DNA of 64,000 bases, taken from contig JAZAYU010000883.1 of assembly GCA_038501625.1 (NCBI GenBank), positions 62,001-126,000 on the forward strand, read 5' to 3'. Positions 47,533-59,741 of this stretch are shown one piece after another. Made by a program: the position numbers and the translations under genes. Every line of letters begins with the position of its first letter. Positions within the stretch are counted from its first letter, which is position 1. This DNA comes from Corbicula japonica (lineage: Eukaryota > Mollusca > Bivalvia > Venerida > Cyrenidae). Below the pieces are notes generated by a model. It ran no database searches. It had not been told where the DNA came from and worked only from the letters and a program-made list of their open reading frames with translations.

Positions 47533-48239
47533 GTAAATTTATCGAAGTTCACATGACTTGTGAAATTCAAAAGTATGACATTGGGTGACGTAAACGCCAC
47601 CCAAAAAGAAACATTTTGAAGTATTATTGAGAACTGTTTACATAACGTTCAAATCAATGTATTATAAAAAAATAGACGTCAAAAACTATTTTTAAAAATG
47701 GAAGCAAAACAGAGCCATAGCTTGAATTGAAAACAAAGACCTTTGTTGATGATTTTCATATTAACCTTAAGTAATGAACTCGTCAAGATTTGTTCAAATT
47801 ACTTCCGAATTACTTTCTTTCTAACTGGTCATACATGTTTTAACTATAACCTCTACAATAATAGAATGTGTTATGGATACCTATCGCACAGGTATAAATT
47901 CAAACTCCCAAAATTACCAACGGGATAATTCACGGCCTCTGTGTGCTTGGTAACAAACAACAACAACAACGACAACAATTTTATTTGCAAATCGGCAACA
48001 ATATTATCTTTGGCAAATAATACATTCAAAGAGATATAGTGAGAAAATGACAAAGTGATAACGACAAAGATATCATTAGACAATAATTATAACAACAAAA
48101 TTATTATAAATAATATTATTACGTAGATATTTAACAATAACTGTTAATGAAAGATACAAAAAATAACAATGCTTATTTATATGCTTATTAATTTCTTTAT
48201 GTTACCTGCGTGCTTATTATTGTTTTTCTCAAATCTAAA

Positions 48240-48830
48240 GTTTTTTTGATAAATTTTGTAATTTAGAAAATATTGCTTTTACTTTCTGTTTCCTTTAAAT
48301 TATTAAATTTAACAGTTGAAGGCCAAGATTTTCTTCCTAAATATGTGTTTCTTATATTCGTGTAATATAGGGGATATTAACAAATAGTGGCATTTGTTTT
48401 CTAGCATATTATAATTACAGCATTTCAAGTTCTGTTTTCCTTATTAATACCCGTGTACTTTCCAGTTTCAATATTTAAGGAGTGATTGCTTAATCTGAAT
48501 TTACTGAATAATTTTGCAACTTTTCATTTGTGATTTTGAAAGATATTCTTCCCTTCCAAATTCAGTCTTAATTTTCGCATAGCTCTCCAGTTTTGGCATA
48601 TTATCTTTTCCATTTCTTCATTCTTGCATGAATTGGTCTCGTAATCGTTGTTTAAATAAAGGTAAATTATTTTTGTGCTAACGAAATTATAGCAGACATC
48701 ACTAAATTCCATCTCATCAAGTAAAGATATAACAGACTGAGCCCAAATTGTACAAGTATGTTCTGTTGTTTTTAAAATATCACATTGTTTTTGAAATCCA
48801 ATATTTAACATTGATCAAATTGAAAAATAA
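48240..48830 (-). pseudogene. LINE C-terminal tail with zinc-knuckle segment
   Basis: The minus-strand frame ILKTTEHTCTIWAQSVISLL leads into KLFSKFRLSNHSLNIETGKY, then after a break CCNYNMLENKCHYLLISPIL. The pattern LS.FRLS.H.L.IE.GRY.....R.C..C....E.EYHFLL.CP is the usual end of a CR1/RTE-type ORF2 in molluscs. Frameshifted remnant. Confidence 0.7.
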
Positions 48831-51650
48831 ACTTTAGCATTTACTGCATTTCACGTTCCTATATTAATCGCTTCATTTAATTCTATAGCTGCAGAAGCTT
48901 AAACGGTTTAATAGTTTTTCACGAACCTCTCAGTATAATTTTATATAGCGTTTTTCTATAATATGTTATGGTCCCAAAATGGGATATGATATGTTTAACT
49001 GCATTTGACATCCAAACTGTCGAAAAGGACAATGAGTTGGAATAAACTCGTGGTAGCAACTTGATTATGTTAGATATTCAAAGCTATCCTAGTCAACCCG
49101 ACATCCGCTTCGGGGTTGGTGTTGGCGTCAGTGTCAGTTATAGCTTTTATGTACTTGGTCGAAACTTTTAACTCAGAACAAATATCAGCTAAAAACTTTG
49201 AATATATACCATGCACCATCAAAATATACGCGACTATCAAAACGACCCATATCTTCTTCTTATATTATTTACCCTATAGACATTTTTATTTCGATTTTGC
49301 GCTTCAGATTTGTTCACTTGGCTCTTAATTTTAAACCTAAACAAAATTTTAACTTAACAAAAATAAATCTTTACATACTTTATTTTTAAATTCTGTCCGT
49401 TTTAACTCCAGTTTCCCTTATAAGATTTTCTCAGTTAACACACATCTCTAATATTTTTAGTGATTATATGGAATTCAACATGTCTCCATCATGAACATCT
49501 TTATTGCAAAAATTAAAGTGTTTTACATCCATCAATATTTTCACAGTACTTTTTAAACTAAGTTTTTTGGTTAAACGTTTTCATTCATCTGGTTTATATC
49601 TTTAACATTACTCAAACATTTTATTTTATAAAATTTATAACATTACCTCTATTAAGAGCACTTTGTTTTCTGGTAGTGGATTATTCCGATATCCTAATTT
49701 ATTCAGGTTCGGATAAGGGTAACAAACCGCCGAGTTTATCCTTCGTATCGTGTTTGTTGTGTATACATATATGTATATCTGAAACTCTTGATTTCATGAA
49801 CATCAGCTAATATGTCACTGTGTATAATACAGTTTGTCAACCAGTTCCGGTTAATCTCTTTTTTTTATCAGTTGTGGAAAAATATATCTAAATAGATGAA
49901 AAGGGAACTTTGAAGACCCTCGACCACGACAAATATGAAATATTGCAGGCTCGGTTTGATTGAGCCTGTTCATGGGCAGTAATGGAAATGCTTATTACTG
50001 CCCACGCCGCCTAGCCCCGGGTTGAGCGCAACTCAATATTTACACAAATAAACAGTACAATTTTGATCCATCCCAAACGATGGTATGCATATGGCGGTGA
50101 ATATGGAACAATCAATGCGGTATTTTCAGATTAATACCATTCCATGTTCAGCGGCGTATGGTCCCCAGATACAAGAATGGGTTTGCCCTAAACGAGAAAA
50201 CAATGGGCGGAACTAAACAGAATAGAATTTTGAGAGGGGATTTTAGAATATAAATCCTGCATATCACAGACAACGCCAAAGGCAAAAATTTAAAAGGCAG
50301 GAAGTATATCCTTGTGGTGATTGAACAATATCAAAATTTAAATTTAAAGAGTTTTGTTGTTGGTTTTATAGTTTGCCAAATGTCTTACCAAAAATATATT
50401 GCAATTATTTTAGTCTCTGCGTGTGTTTAATTTTACAAATGTTGCAATTATTGATTGACTAGAACCTATGACTAACAAATAGACTAAGAAAATTCTAAAT
50501 ATTTTGACGTTCCTTTCATACAGAGGCGTCATTAAATTATTTATATTATTATTTTGTATCTTAATCCGCGAAATGGTACTTGAGAGCTCTATCTCTTGTT
50601 GATGATAACCTCTTTTCATGTTATTCATTTGTTTGTTCACATTATTCCCCATATTCATATTTTATGTCAGTGTATTTTGAAAAAGTTTAAAGTTCTTTCA
50701 ATGAAAGCAGAAAACTTGTCTTAAGTCTTGACAGATTAAAAGGTTGTTGCAAACACTTACTTGGCTAGATATGCAGGTATTTTTGATTTCTTGAGTCGTA
50801 TAATTTCAATATGTTTTAGCTTGTTCTTTATTTTATATTGACTTCGTTTTTCAATACTCTTTAACAATATATTTGGTAAATAAGAGCAAAACAGTTAGTT
50901 TCGAGCTAAACTATATTTACAAAACCAACCATTAGTGGAAGTTAGCAGTTCAAGTCAATATAGGAATAGTGAAAGGTTTTGGAATTAATTTTATAGCATA
51001 GTAAATCTTTCCGGAATTAAATAAGTCGGTCATTCGAAAAAAAAACTTAATAATGATTATTAAACGATTCTTAACCTATGTGGCTAGACACATGACTTTT
51101 AGAATGTCGTGCACACACAAAATTTCTCGCTTCAGGTATGATTTTTACTTATTTCTCAGTAAAAAAGATTTTTATAAACATTCAACATCTATCGGCTGCC
51201 GTTTTCTCAAACATTTGAAGTCAACTTTTGTTTAAAATGTTTTTGTGCGTTAGAGAAAACTATAGCAAACTGATCTTGAACTTATTATATATTATCTGAT
51301 ACAATTCGGTGAGTAAATTACTGGGAAATAAGCAAAACAACCTACCTGAAGCGAGTGACTTTGTGTGTGCACGAAATTCTTAAAGTCACGTGGAATAGCC
51401 TCCCTGTAACATGTTTTCTACATTTCAAATAATTATATTTAAAATATGACAACATGGAAACATTTTTATGTACATAAATTGTAGCAAGGATCTTCTATAT
51501 TTACATTAAATGTATTTGATATTGTCTGTTTGCTTAAAACAATAACATCTTACTTTTCAATCAGTCTTAGTTTGTGTGTTAGTGCCATCATAATATCAAT
51601 TGTAAATCGCATCTTGTGGTTTGACATTGATTATTAGAGAATTTCCTTGC
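48831..51650. other. intergenic, no gene seen
   Basis: AT-rich. A short hairpin (gggcagtaat / attactgccc, 49974-50003) sits in a slightly GC-richer patch. A repeat-like phrase (cccgacatccgcttcggggt) lies near 49099. No exons were recognised. Confidence 0.4.
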
Positions 51651-51659
51651 TTATACAAT

Positions 51660-52370
51660 CTTCTTCTTGGCGTTCGCTCTACACGACCACGCCATCATCC
51701 GCGATGAAAGTTGTGGTCCTCCGTAAGTCGTCAACATCTCCATACAGTTTCTGCTGGATTGTTTGCACCTTGCGGCCACGTTGCTTCTCGCTCCTGGTCG
51801 TATCGTTTACATCGTTGGAGGATGTGCTCTGCAGTCTGGTCCTCTTCTCCGCAGCGGCATATTGGGGACGGCACCAATTTATACTCCCTGCACATGTGTG
51901 CATTCAGTCTGTTATGCCCTGAGCGTAGCCTCACCATCATCACCTGTTCTGGTCTGTTTAACAAGTGGTAGACATCTGCTTCCTGTCTGGTCTTTCTATG
52001 AGCCTTATTGATGGTGGCTTTCTCCTTGTATGTCACCCGGTTATCTGGTTGCTCTAACTGGGCTCCTAACTTAGCCAGCTTGTCAGCCTCCTCGTGTCCG
52101 GATACTCCATAGTGAGATGGTATCCACTGGCAACATAGCGGGAAGACCCAAGATTGTTCACGGCTTGTGCTAGTTTGGGAACATTGTTGCATTGAAGAGC
52201 CTCCAGAACTGATCTTGCGTCAGTGAGGAAGACAACAGAGGTTACCTCTTCTGCTAAGTCTTCAAAGTTCCTTTTTCATCTTTTTCAATCAAAGAAACTG
52301 CCTTCACGAGCGCTTCAGTCTCTACTCTGTAGTTTCTACAGTGTTTCCCAGTGGCGATAAATGGGCTTAT
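51660..52370 (-). pseudogene. non-LTR retrotransposon fragment: RNase H domain and C-terminus
   Basis: The minus strand shows KHCRNYRVETEALVKAVSLI, then after breaks LTQDQFWRLFN, and in the 153-codon frame WIPSHYGVSGHEEADKLAKL, the last RNase H block with its catalytic D. A C-terminal Cys/His segment follows (CRCGEEDQTAEHILQRC). RNase H after the RT is typical of I, Ingi or Outcast-type LINEs. 5'-truncated and broken. Confidence 0.88.
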
Positions 52371-53794
52371 ATAATAAAAGGGGCGTTTCTATTCAGTTAG
52401 AGACATTCAGGTATTTAAGGCAACCAGCGAAACAAATCATTAGAAACACAGAAATCTAAGCACCAGCAAGGCTGCTGCGCGCCTAGCCAAAAAGACATAT
52501 TTATCATTTAAACGCATATTACAAGTGAAATTTGCATAATTGGAATGGCCACATCCAGAAGACACATCCTTAAAAGTCAAGCACTATACAAGCAGTAAAG
52601 TAAAACATGATCAAAACATGGAATATGAATTTTCCAACAGGATGACACTGTGAAAAGTAAAACAGAATGTTTTGTGAACGAAAGTAAGAAAGCACTTGTG
52701 GAGGTACGAACTTAAACTTTGCAACTTTCGTATACACGGTTGTCTTTCGCAGTGTTAGATGACTCTGTGAGTTGAGTGTAAAACGTCATGGAGCGAACCA
52801 AAGCGTGGTGAAGGTATTCGTATTGTTGCTGCAAAAACATCACAAACATACAGCCACCCAGAGTTCTAATTGGTCATCAATCGTATATGTTTACAATGTA
52901 AGCTAGTTTTGTTTCTTCCCTATTTCAAGAGAGGTTTTAAAAAGTGTTGCCGTGTAATCGACTATTAAATGGCTTTTTAATCGTTATTGGTTTCTTAAAT
53001 GAATCCAATACCATTTACTTACAATGCAGGGTCAAAATTTGAACAGTCTTTAATTGAAAGGGAGGTAATTATACAATTGGGTTTTTTAAAGGTGATTTAT
53101 TTAAACAAACATGTTGCTGATTATTAATACGTTATGTTTTTATTAATGCGTGGTTCTGTTAAAACAAAACGAGCAATTTAGAGCAATGTTTTGATTGCTT
53201 GACCTTTAGCACATGAAACTTATTTTTAGCAAAATGTAAGATAACTCTCGCAAACTGTTCCAAAGTCAATTATTACACGATTGAAGCGTAAGCTGAAGAC
53301 TGTTGCTGGCAACTGATCACAAACAAAGAGTTAAGTTAATGTTTTTTTTCTAATAAAAAATTACAGACCAAACGTGACCAATTAGAACTTTGGGTGAGTA
53401 TATATGTTAAAGGATACGTCAATGATACATCTATTGCACAAGTTATAGGCAATATTCAACTTACAACTTTTTAATTCTAATTATTTTCCTCACAGACTTT
53501 AAAATGCTTTGACTTGATTTTGTAATTCGTAAAAGCAGTGAATACGTGTGTCAACTTAATTAGACAAGCAGAATCGTAGTTTCCATTATGCATATTAATC
53601 AGTTTTAAATGTAAAAGAGAGTGACAACTACACAAATTGAAATTTGGATAGTTTTTTATGTAACACGGTAATGGTACTAGCATGTGTATTTTAACAGCAA
53701 AATTCCAATATTAACTACACTTATAACAATAGTCAAATACAATACTTTTAAAATATATTGTCCTGCAGAATAAAAAAAAAACACTTAAACTTAC
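52371..53794. other. region 3' of gene B, last exon not found
   Basis: Holds a short 3' piece of the dispersed repeat family (52520-52640, tttgcataattggaatggcc). The expected terminal PTP helix exon of gene B (a QY-x-[FY] block) could not be located here on the minus strand. Confidence 0.45.
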
Positions 53795-53929
53795 AACAGT
53801 TTGTACCATCTATACTCGTTGTTCACGCAGATTCCTGACACAAGAAAAATATCAACACGTCCTTCAGCCTCGCCTTCTTTTGTTAGAATATCCAATGCTA
53901 TGTATGTTCCGGTGCGACCTACTCCAGAA
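53795..53929 (-). pseudogene. gene B exon 13: intact HCSSGVGRTG signature, then frameshift and TAG
   Basis: Continues exon 12 as HCSSGVGRTGTYIALDILTK, with the nucleophile Cys, P-loop and Arg all present. After RVDIF a one-base shift in a T run is needed to read SCVRNLREQRV, then TAG (53812-53810), then MVQTV before GTAAGT. The TAG stands where Gln (CAG) is expected. Confidence 0.87.
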
Positions 53930-54174
53930 CTAAACAAAAATTATATTTACATATTTTATGTATTAACTTGAGGTCTGGAAAATAATTAACTGATAGACCC
54001 GTTAAGTCATGTATCAAATTAAATATTCAGTATCCAGAAAGTAAATAGGCATTAAGCATTGAGTGTATGTTCCAGTGAAGAAAATAAATGCTAAACGATT
54101 ACAGTGGTTTCAAGCGTTCTTAAACATAAGCGGCGGAAGAAAATATGTCTGATGTAAAACAATGAACATATCAC

Positions 54175-54322
54175 CTGCAATGTACAACAGTAGGGCCCTC
54201 TAACTGTGTTTTAACATCGTTCACCTTTTGGCAGAAATCAACAAAGCTCGTAGCGTTTCCACTTTCCCCTTCTCAGGCCAATCTGTGAACTGTAGCTGAG
54301 TAATGATTCTCTTCTCTCTTTT
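54175..54322 (-). pseudogene. gene B exon 12: WPE-loop exon with 1-nt loss
   Basis: KREKRIITQLQFTDWPEKGK, then a one-base shift, then GNATSFVDFCQKVNDVKTQL and PTVVHC. The frame break lies in a GGGGAAA run near 54265. The WPD aspartate is Glu, as in many membrane-distal D2 domains. Confidence 0.85.
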
Positions 54323-55141
54323 CTAAATAGTAAAATAGATCGACGAATGCTTTGTGCTTTTAATAAAACACTCAGCTGAATGCTTTGCGTTAATGAAGAA
54401 GTTTGCAGATTAAAGTGTTTACTAAACAACACAAATCCATAAATTGCTTTACTCCACAAACAAAATACTACTCTTCAAAATATTCAATATACATTTACGA
54501 AATAAGAATATAAAGCAAACGTAAGATCGGTAATTTATATAAGATCTCTAAACAGAGCAATATTTCTAAAACCTCATTTTTCACTCATAGCCGCCACGTT
54601 TTTAATTTATTTCTAGGAAAAAATCTTTCAGAATAAAGCAATGAAAACTGGAAGTAAAATCATTACACTGGTAATCAAACATTTAACGCAACATCTCATT
54701 GATATTTTAACCGTGATTATGTGATATAGTCTATGCATTTCTGCCCTGTTTCAATTTACACTTTGAAATAACAGTGCTGAAAATACTTAAAACTGCAATT
54801 CGATATGTTGCAATTATTATTTTATATGTATTTATTTGCTCAGATTAAAGAGATCTTGTTAAAAAATTAATTGTGAACGTTTCCTAACTGGCATATTTCA
54901 TAAATTCATTTATTCAGTTATATATTTTAATTTCAATGAGCTGTCCTTTAGTAGTTTATTTATTATATTAAGTTTTTTTTTTCATTTACTGCACTGGTCG
55001 TTGATAGTTGTGAGTGTAAATAAAATTATTTTTCAAACATTTTTACAGCCATCATAAATACAAACTGTGACTTTGAAATAATTGCTACACCAATAAAATA
55101 AATGAAAACTATACAAGGCTGGGAAGGAACTGTACACTTAC

Positions 55142-55267
55142 CAACTGTTTTTCAAATGCTCTCACAATGTAATGTGGAAAACACTGTTCACCAAGTGGTG
55201 AGACAGTAATGTCATTGTATAGGCCACTGTATTCACTTTCAGGCCAATATTGGTCACATTTGCTCAC
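55142..55267 (-). pseudogene. gene B exon 11: PTP core
   Basis: VSKCDQYWPESEYSGLYNDI, then TVSPLGEQCFPHYIVRAFEK. 126 bp, phase 0, strong splice sites. Confidence 0.88.
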
Positions 55268-55525
55268 CTGAAAATTAAAAAAAAGTTACTAGGATGCATA
55301 TTATAGTAAAAAATATTGTTTAGATAAAATCATTCGTTGTGTTAGTGTGAAAATGGGATTAGCATAAATTAATATTGATGGATTAAGTGTATTAGTTACG
55401 TAAGAAAAAAATAACACTGTACCTGATGTTATCGAGACACTATTAACTTAACATTAAAACACTTAGTACTTTATTTTCAGTTTTTATTTATGTTGGAACA
55501 CGAACTGTAATAATAAAAAGTTTAC

Positions 55526-55632
55526 CTTTCCTTCTTGCAATTTGTTCAACATCATGACAATTTTGCCGCATTTTTCTTGCCAGATCATTCTCCAAAATGT
55601 CGAATTGTCTCCCATGTACTTCACAGATGGTC
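55526..55632 (-). pseudogene. gene B exon 10: PTP core
   Basis: PSVKYMGDNSTFWRMIWQEK, then CGKIVMMLNKLQEGK. Canonical GP....FWRMIW...IVM.. block, phase 1 in and 0 out, donor GTAAAC. Confidence 0.88.
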
Positions 55633-56149
55633 CTAGCAATCGTTATGATATATTAGTTTGAACACAAATTGAATCAGGCTGATTACTCTTTCTTTGATAA
55701 ACAACGAACGTGATATCTACTTAACCAATGTTTTAAGAGAACTGACCATATAATTGTACTTTTCGCATCTTATAATAATACGCAACATTAATGGAATCAT
55801 CATTTTCTGTTCTTATCATGAAATTGCTATAAAATCACCGGGTGCCTCTGTTTACTGATGTAAATATTGGTTTAAACAGTATTTATTTCAAATAGTACAT
55901 ATAAATCCAGGTATAACAGAGCAAGACAATACATATATATTTGAGAGGATGAGAAAACAAGCTATCAGATGATAGCTTATATTAATTCTTTTCCCCGTAG
56001 TCATGATGTAATCATTATGGTGAAGATCAATCAGTAAATAACAATATTTATAATAAAGAAGCAATGTAAGCTCTTCTTCTGTTTTATCCCTGAAAATAAA
56101 AAAGAAACTGTTATGAAAATGGGCTTGTGATATTTATGTTTCCACTTTA

Positions 56150-56183
56150 TTCTCTTGTGCGATATATACTTGCCTCTATTTCC
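56150..56183 (-). pseudogene. gene B exon 9 relic, both splice ends damaged
   Basis: GNRGKYISHKR matches the family G[YN]rgkyIA.QG block, but the acceptor (gcaag) leaves it one base out of frame and no GT donor follows the ISHK codons. Ends are approximate to a few bases. Confidence 0.5.
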
Positions 56184-56329
56184 TTGCAAGTCTTCCAAAA
56201 ATAAAAATACTAATAGCAAATATATCTTAATGTCATATTTATTCATATTCATTGTTTGTTTTATCAGATTTCAACTTTCTTTGTAGAATAAGGTTATGAT
56301 CGTCAAAAATGGTTGGTTTACATACTTAC

Positions 56330-56394
56330 GTTTATAAAACTTGCGTTTATATAGTCAGAGGGGCCATCTTTCAGAATAACTCGCGTCTCATCAT
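56330..56394 (-). pseudogene. gene B exon 8: DYINAS substrate-loop exon
   Basis: Encodes DETRVILKDGPSDYINASFI plus N, the canonical PTP block. Acceptor ttattttcag, donor GTAAGT. Gene A has no counterpart to this exon. Confidence 0.88.
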
Positions 56395-56858
56395 CTGAAA
56401 ATAAGTCAATGTACTATTTAATCTGTTGACATAGAATTGTTTATAATAATAAATACTTGTATGATTTTTTTTTACTTGTACACGCATTTACAGATTCTGT
56501 TATTAAATTTGCTAATTATATAATAGTTTAAACAATTCTTGCATTGAAACGTTTTAAGAATGTTTTTTATTTTGTCCCAAACAAGCATAAAACACAGCTT
56601 ACTAAATCCTTACTACTATACAACAGATATCATCAATGACCAGTTGGGGTTATTTTCATGACTAACAATGATTACAAAAATAGCTAATTGTTCCCACTTT
56701 TGGTCAGTCTCATCCCTATTCTATTTTCATTATTTTAAGGAATCACTGTCTTAATCTCTCTTTATTCCGTTTTCATCTGGCCGTACAATATACGCATATT
56801 ATTCTGTGCACTTGCAAACAAACTTTCAAATAATCCCAATCTACAAGTTTTACCGTAC

Positions 56859-56946
56859 ATGGATATATCCCCAAATAGCGATTTTTCAACACATTTTCCC
56901 CCCGTTGTGATTCTTTGTAAGGTTTCAGAAAACCATGAGGTAGTTG
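56859..56946 (-). pseudogene. gene B exon 7: pTyr-recognition loop
   Basis: QLPHGFLKPYKESQRG followed by ENVLKNRYLGIYP. The KNRY loop is intact. Phase 1 exit at CCAT|GTACGG restores PYD with exon 8. Confidence 0.85.
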
Positions 56947-57029
56947 CTGAAATTAGACAAAACAATTTGCAATTTCTAATATTTAGAACGTCAAGCTGAT
57001 GTTCAAAATCAGTGAAACTAGTTAGATAG

Positions 57030-57372
57030 ACATATAGGTAGTAAGGTAGGAGGGTAGGTAGTAGTAGTAAAAGTAGAAGTAGTAATAGTAGTAGCAGTAG
57101 TAAGTAGAAGTAAAAGTAGTAGTAGTAGTAGTAGTAAAAGTAGTAGAAGTAGTAATAGAAGTAGCAGTAGTAGAAGTAAAAGAAGTAGTTGAAGTAGTAG
57201 TAGTAGTAGTAGTTGTTGTTGTTGCTGTTGTTGTAGAAGTAGTAGTAGTAGTAGTGTTGTGTAGAAGGAGCAGTAGTAGTAGTAGAAGTAGTAGTAGTAG
57301 TTTTTGTTGTCGTTGTTGACAGACGTAGTAGTAGTAGGACTATGAGGAGGAGGAGGAGAAGGAGGTGGAAGT
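57030..57372 (-). repeat. trinucleotide (GTA)n-rich repeat
   Basis: About 340 bases of imperfect gta/gaa/gtt triplets in intron 6 of gene B, ending in a gga-rich patch. Confidence 0.95.
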
Positions 57373-57416
57373 TAGATGTTATTCGATATATAATTAAATA
57401 TGGATCTGTTAATTAC

Positions 57417-57554
57417 CTGAAATTCGATCATAAAATCTGCGCTCGTCTTTTTCTCCACATACTCTGCCAAATCGTGTAACAGTATTTTCTTCGTCTGTAC
57501 TGTGTTGTAGTACTGGTCAACTTCTTCCGTAGATATCGGGGTGATATATAATGG
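57417..57554 (-). pseudogene. gene B exon 6: start of PTP domain
   Basis: Starts PLYITPISTEEVDQYYNTVQ and ends LAEYVEKKTSADFMIEFQ, the N-terminal PTP helix. Acceptor tttgtttag, donor GTAATT, phase 0. Confidence 0.85.
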
Positions 57555-58353
57555 CTAAACAAAGATGTGAATATCACTAACGCGCCAGATGAAAACAATG
57601 GGTAAGAATGGCAGTATTTTACTTATCTTTAGTGGTAGTTTAAATACTAGACGGAACTAAAGCAAAACGATAATTTTGATGATTGCAGTAAACTTCTGAA
57701 GCTACAGATATTTTCTTGTTATGTTCCAGTTACCTTCCGGCCCGTTATTTTGTTTTATTACCATTAAATTTGGTAATGATTTTTCGGGTATAGCTATTTG
57801 CTGAAAACTAATATAAAATTTAATCTTCAATAATATTTACAAATTAGCCAATGTACCCAACGGAAGAGGATGCATTGTTTATTGCAGTTTGGTAGATTAT
57901 ATTCCAAATCAATGCCTGTGTAGATTGTAACTCAGTATTGATTTATCTGAACAACAAAACCAAATCTATTTATGTATTGACCTTGTTCTTTTTAAGCAGA
58001 AACAAACACTGCTGCAGTGAAGTATAAAATACCTAACAACAAATTCAATAGTACCATTTGATGTTTAGCTGTTTATAAGGATATTGATAACATCTCCAGA
58101 AGTTGTTTGTTTTTTTTTAAATAAAAAACTGCAAGAAGAATCACACGATCGGGCAAACAGAAGAATTTAGATCAAATTGTGCATTAAAGGTTATATGTTC
58201 ACCGTTATTTCATGTGGCAGATAATTGTTTTGGAAAGATTAATTTGTAATTTTTGCTTAATGTTGAAATGTGGAGATGCGCTCATTTTGTGAATATCTTA
58301 TAATTAATAGTTTAGATGCGTAGGAACTTGTAATTTTCAAACGTTACACTTAC
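57555..58353 (-). other. gene B intron 5, nothing seen
   Basis: AT-rich intron sequence without repeats or exons that I can recognise. Gene B introns at 54323-55141, 55633-56149 and 56395-56858 are similar. Confidence 0.5.
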
Positions 58354-58409
58354 TGTAAGGTAATCGTCCATCGAAAATTCCTCTAGATCGCTGTCCATAT
58401 CAACATTTT
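58354..58409 (-). pseudogene. gene B exon 5: acidic linker
   Basis: Encodes ENVDMDSDLEEFSMDDYLT, phase 1 in and phase 0 out, donor GTAAGT. It is the only linker exon here, where gene A has several (exons 5-11). Confidence 0.65.
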
Positions 58410-58489
58410 CTTAAGTTTAAAGTAGTTTAAAATGTTAAAAAGGCAGCGAAGAAATTGCACATTTGCAAGAAAGAAAGGATAGACATTTG

Positions 58490-58640
58490 TAAAAATTGAA
58501 ATATGCATAACAGGAATTGCCACACCCAGAGAACACAGCTTCCCCCCGCAACCGAAAAGTAGAGAGAAAAAGATAGCATGGGTTTGTCAGATTTCAACCA
58601 AGACACCATAAACAATTAACATAAAATACAACCTGTGGTT
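58490..58640 (-). mobile_element. dispersed repeat family, 3' fragment
   Basis: Begins atatgcataacaggaattgc and continues with the gagagaaaaagatagcatgg run and aacaattaacataaaata, as in the copies at 13.4, 30.8 and 44.1 kb. Lies in intron 4 of gene B. Confidence 0.65.
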
Positions 58641-59156
58641 TTCAAAACATGGATTTTTTGTTGTTATCAATGGACTCAGGTCAAGCCAAGATGCAATTTG
58701 TTCACAGTTTACTTGCAAGATGTTCACGTTTAATAAATTATTCAAAGAGCGGTTTACTTATAATACTAGCCCATAAGAGCAATGTCATTTACCGTAAAAT
58801 TATCACAAAAATATTGTTTGCCAACCACTGAATGTGGGAATTTTACCAGGTTCTATGTTTCAACAAGTTTACATTTGCCTAATCAGTTTCTCATATGAGC
58901 AACCACGTAAATAATGACCATGCTTTAATGCTGCACAATGCACAGTATATTGTTAGTTTTTTAAAGTGTTCGTTAGTTTCGATTAAATGGAGCCGTACAT
59001 TGTATAACATTGGTCCATTGTAGATTCCGTTAGCGCTTAATCAAACCGAGTTATTTCCCAAAATTATGTTAAATCTGAGACCGCTTCCTGATCCATTAGC
59101 TCCACATAATTTTGTTAAATTGTATGAGTACTTTAATAGTAATAATTAAACAGTAC

Positions 59157-59215
59157 CTTCAAATTTGTCTTTAAACCATCGTGATTCTCTTAACCTGCGT
59201 TGACGGACTTTTCTC
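59157..59215 (-). pseudogene. gene B exon 4: basic juxtamembrane
   Basis: Encodes MRKVRQRRLRESRWFKDKFE, the basic stretch inside the membrane. Phase 2 in and phase 1 out, donor GTACTG. Confidence 0.75.
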
Positions 59216-59420
59216 CTAAAAATTGAAATTAGTATTCATGAGATTTTATTGGCATTGTAATCTATAATAATCAAAAGTAACTCTTTCCACTCTGTGTTAA
59301 CTTACATTAAGTTCTTGTAGTAAAAGATAGTGAGCTTTTGTGTATGCTAACCGAGTAAGAGAAAATAAAGGGGAAAAACATTAAAAATAGCTAAAACGGT
59401 GTGATATTAAAAAAGCTCAC

Positions 59421-59556
59421 ATTCTTACGAAGACTGCTCCAGCAACAAATATTGTGACCAAAACTGCAAAGCCAGTAATCATCCCAGCTACTGCAAAACC
59501 TGAAAGTGATGCTGATGATACTGATGTGTTGTTCCAAGAACTGTTTTGATCGAGAA
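59421..59556 (-). pseudogene. gene B exon 3: transmembrane segment
   Basis: VLDQNSSWNNTSVSSAS, then a hydrophobic helix GFAVAGMITGFAVLVTIFVA ending AVFVR. Acceptor attttcttccag, donor GTGAGC, phase 1 in and 2 out as in gene A exon 3. Confidence 0.85.
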
Positions 59557-59741
59557 CTGGAAGAAAATTATTCTGCTTCAATAAAACAGTATGCATATTT
59601 TGCAAGATAATACATCAAAACAAATAAAAGATAACATCAAAAATTAAGCTGTATATTATTTCTTTTACATTTATGTACCAGTAAAAGCACAGAACATTAT
59701 TTTTTACTTTTCATGTAAATGAGAATAACAATATTCAGTAC

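Noticed and set aside
18268..57372. CRISPR-like arrays or regularly spaced repeats
   Set aside because: Regular repeats here are microsatellites, SINE units or minisatellites; none has a repeat-spacer structure, and the genome is eukaryotic.
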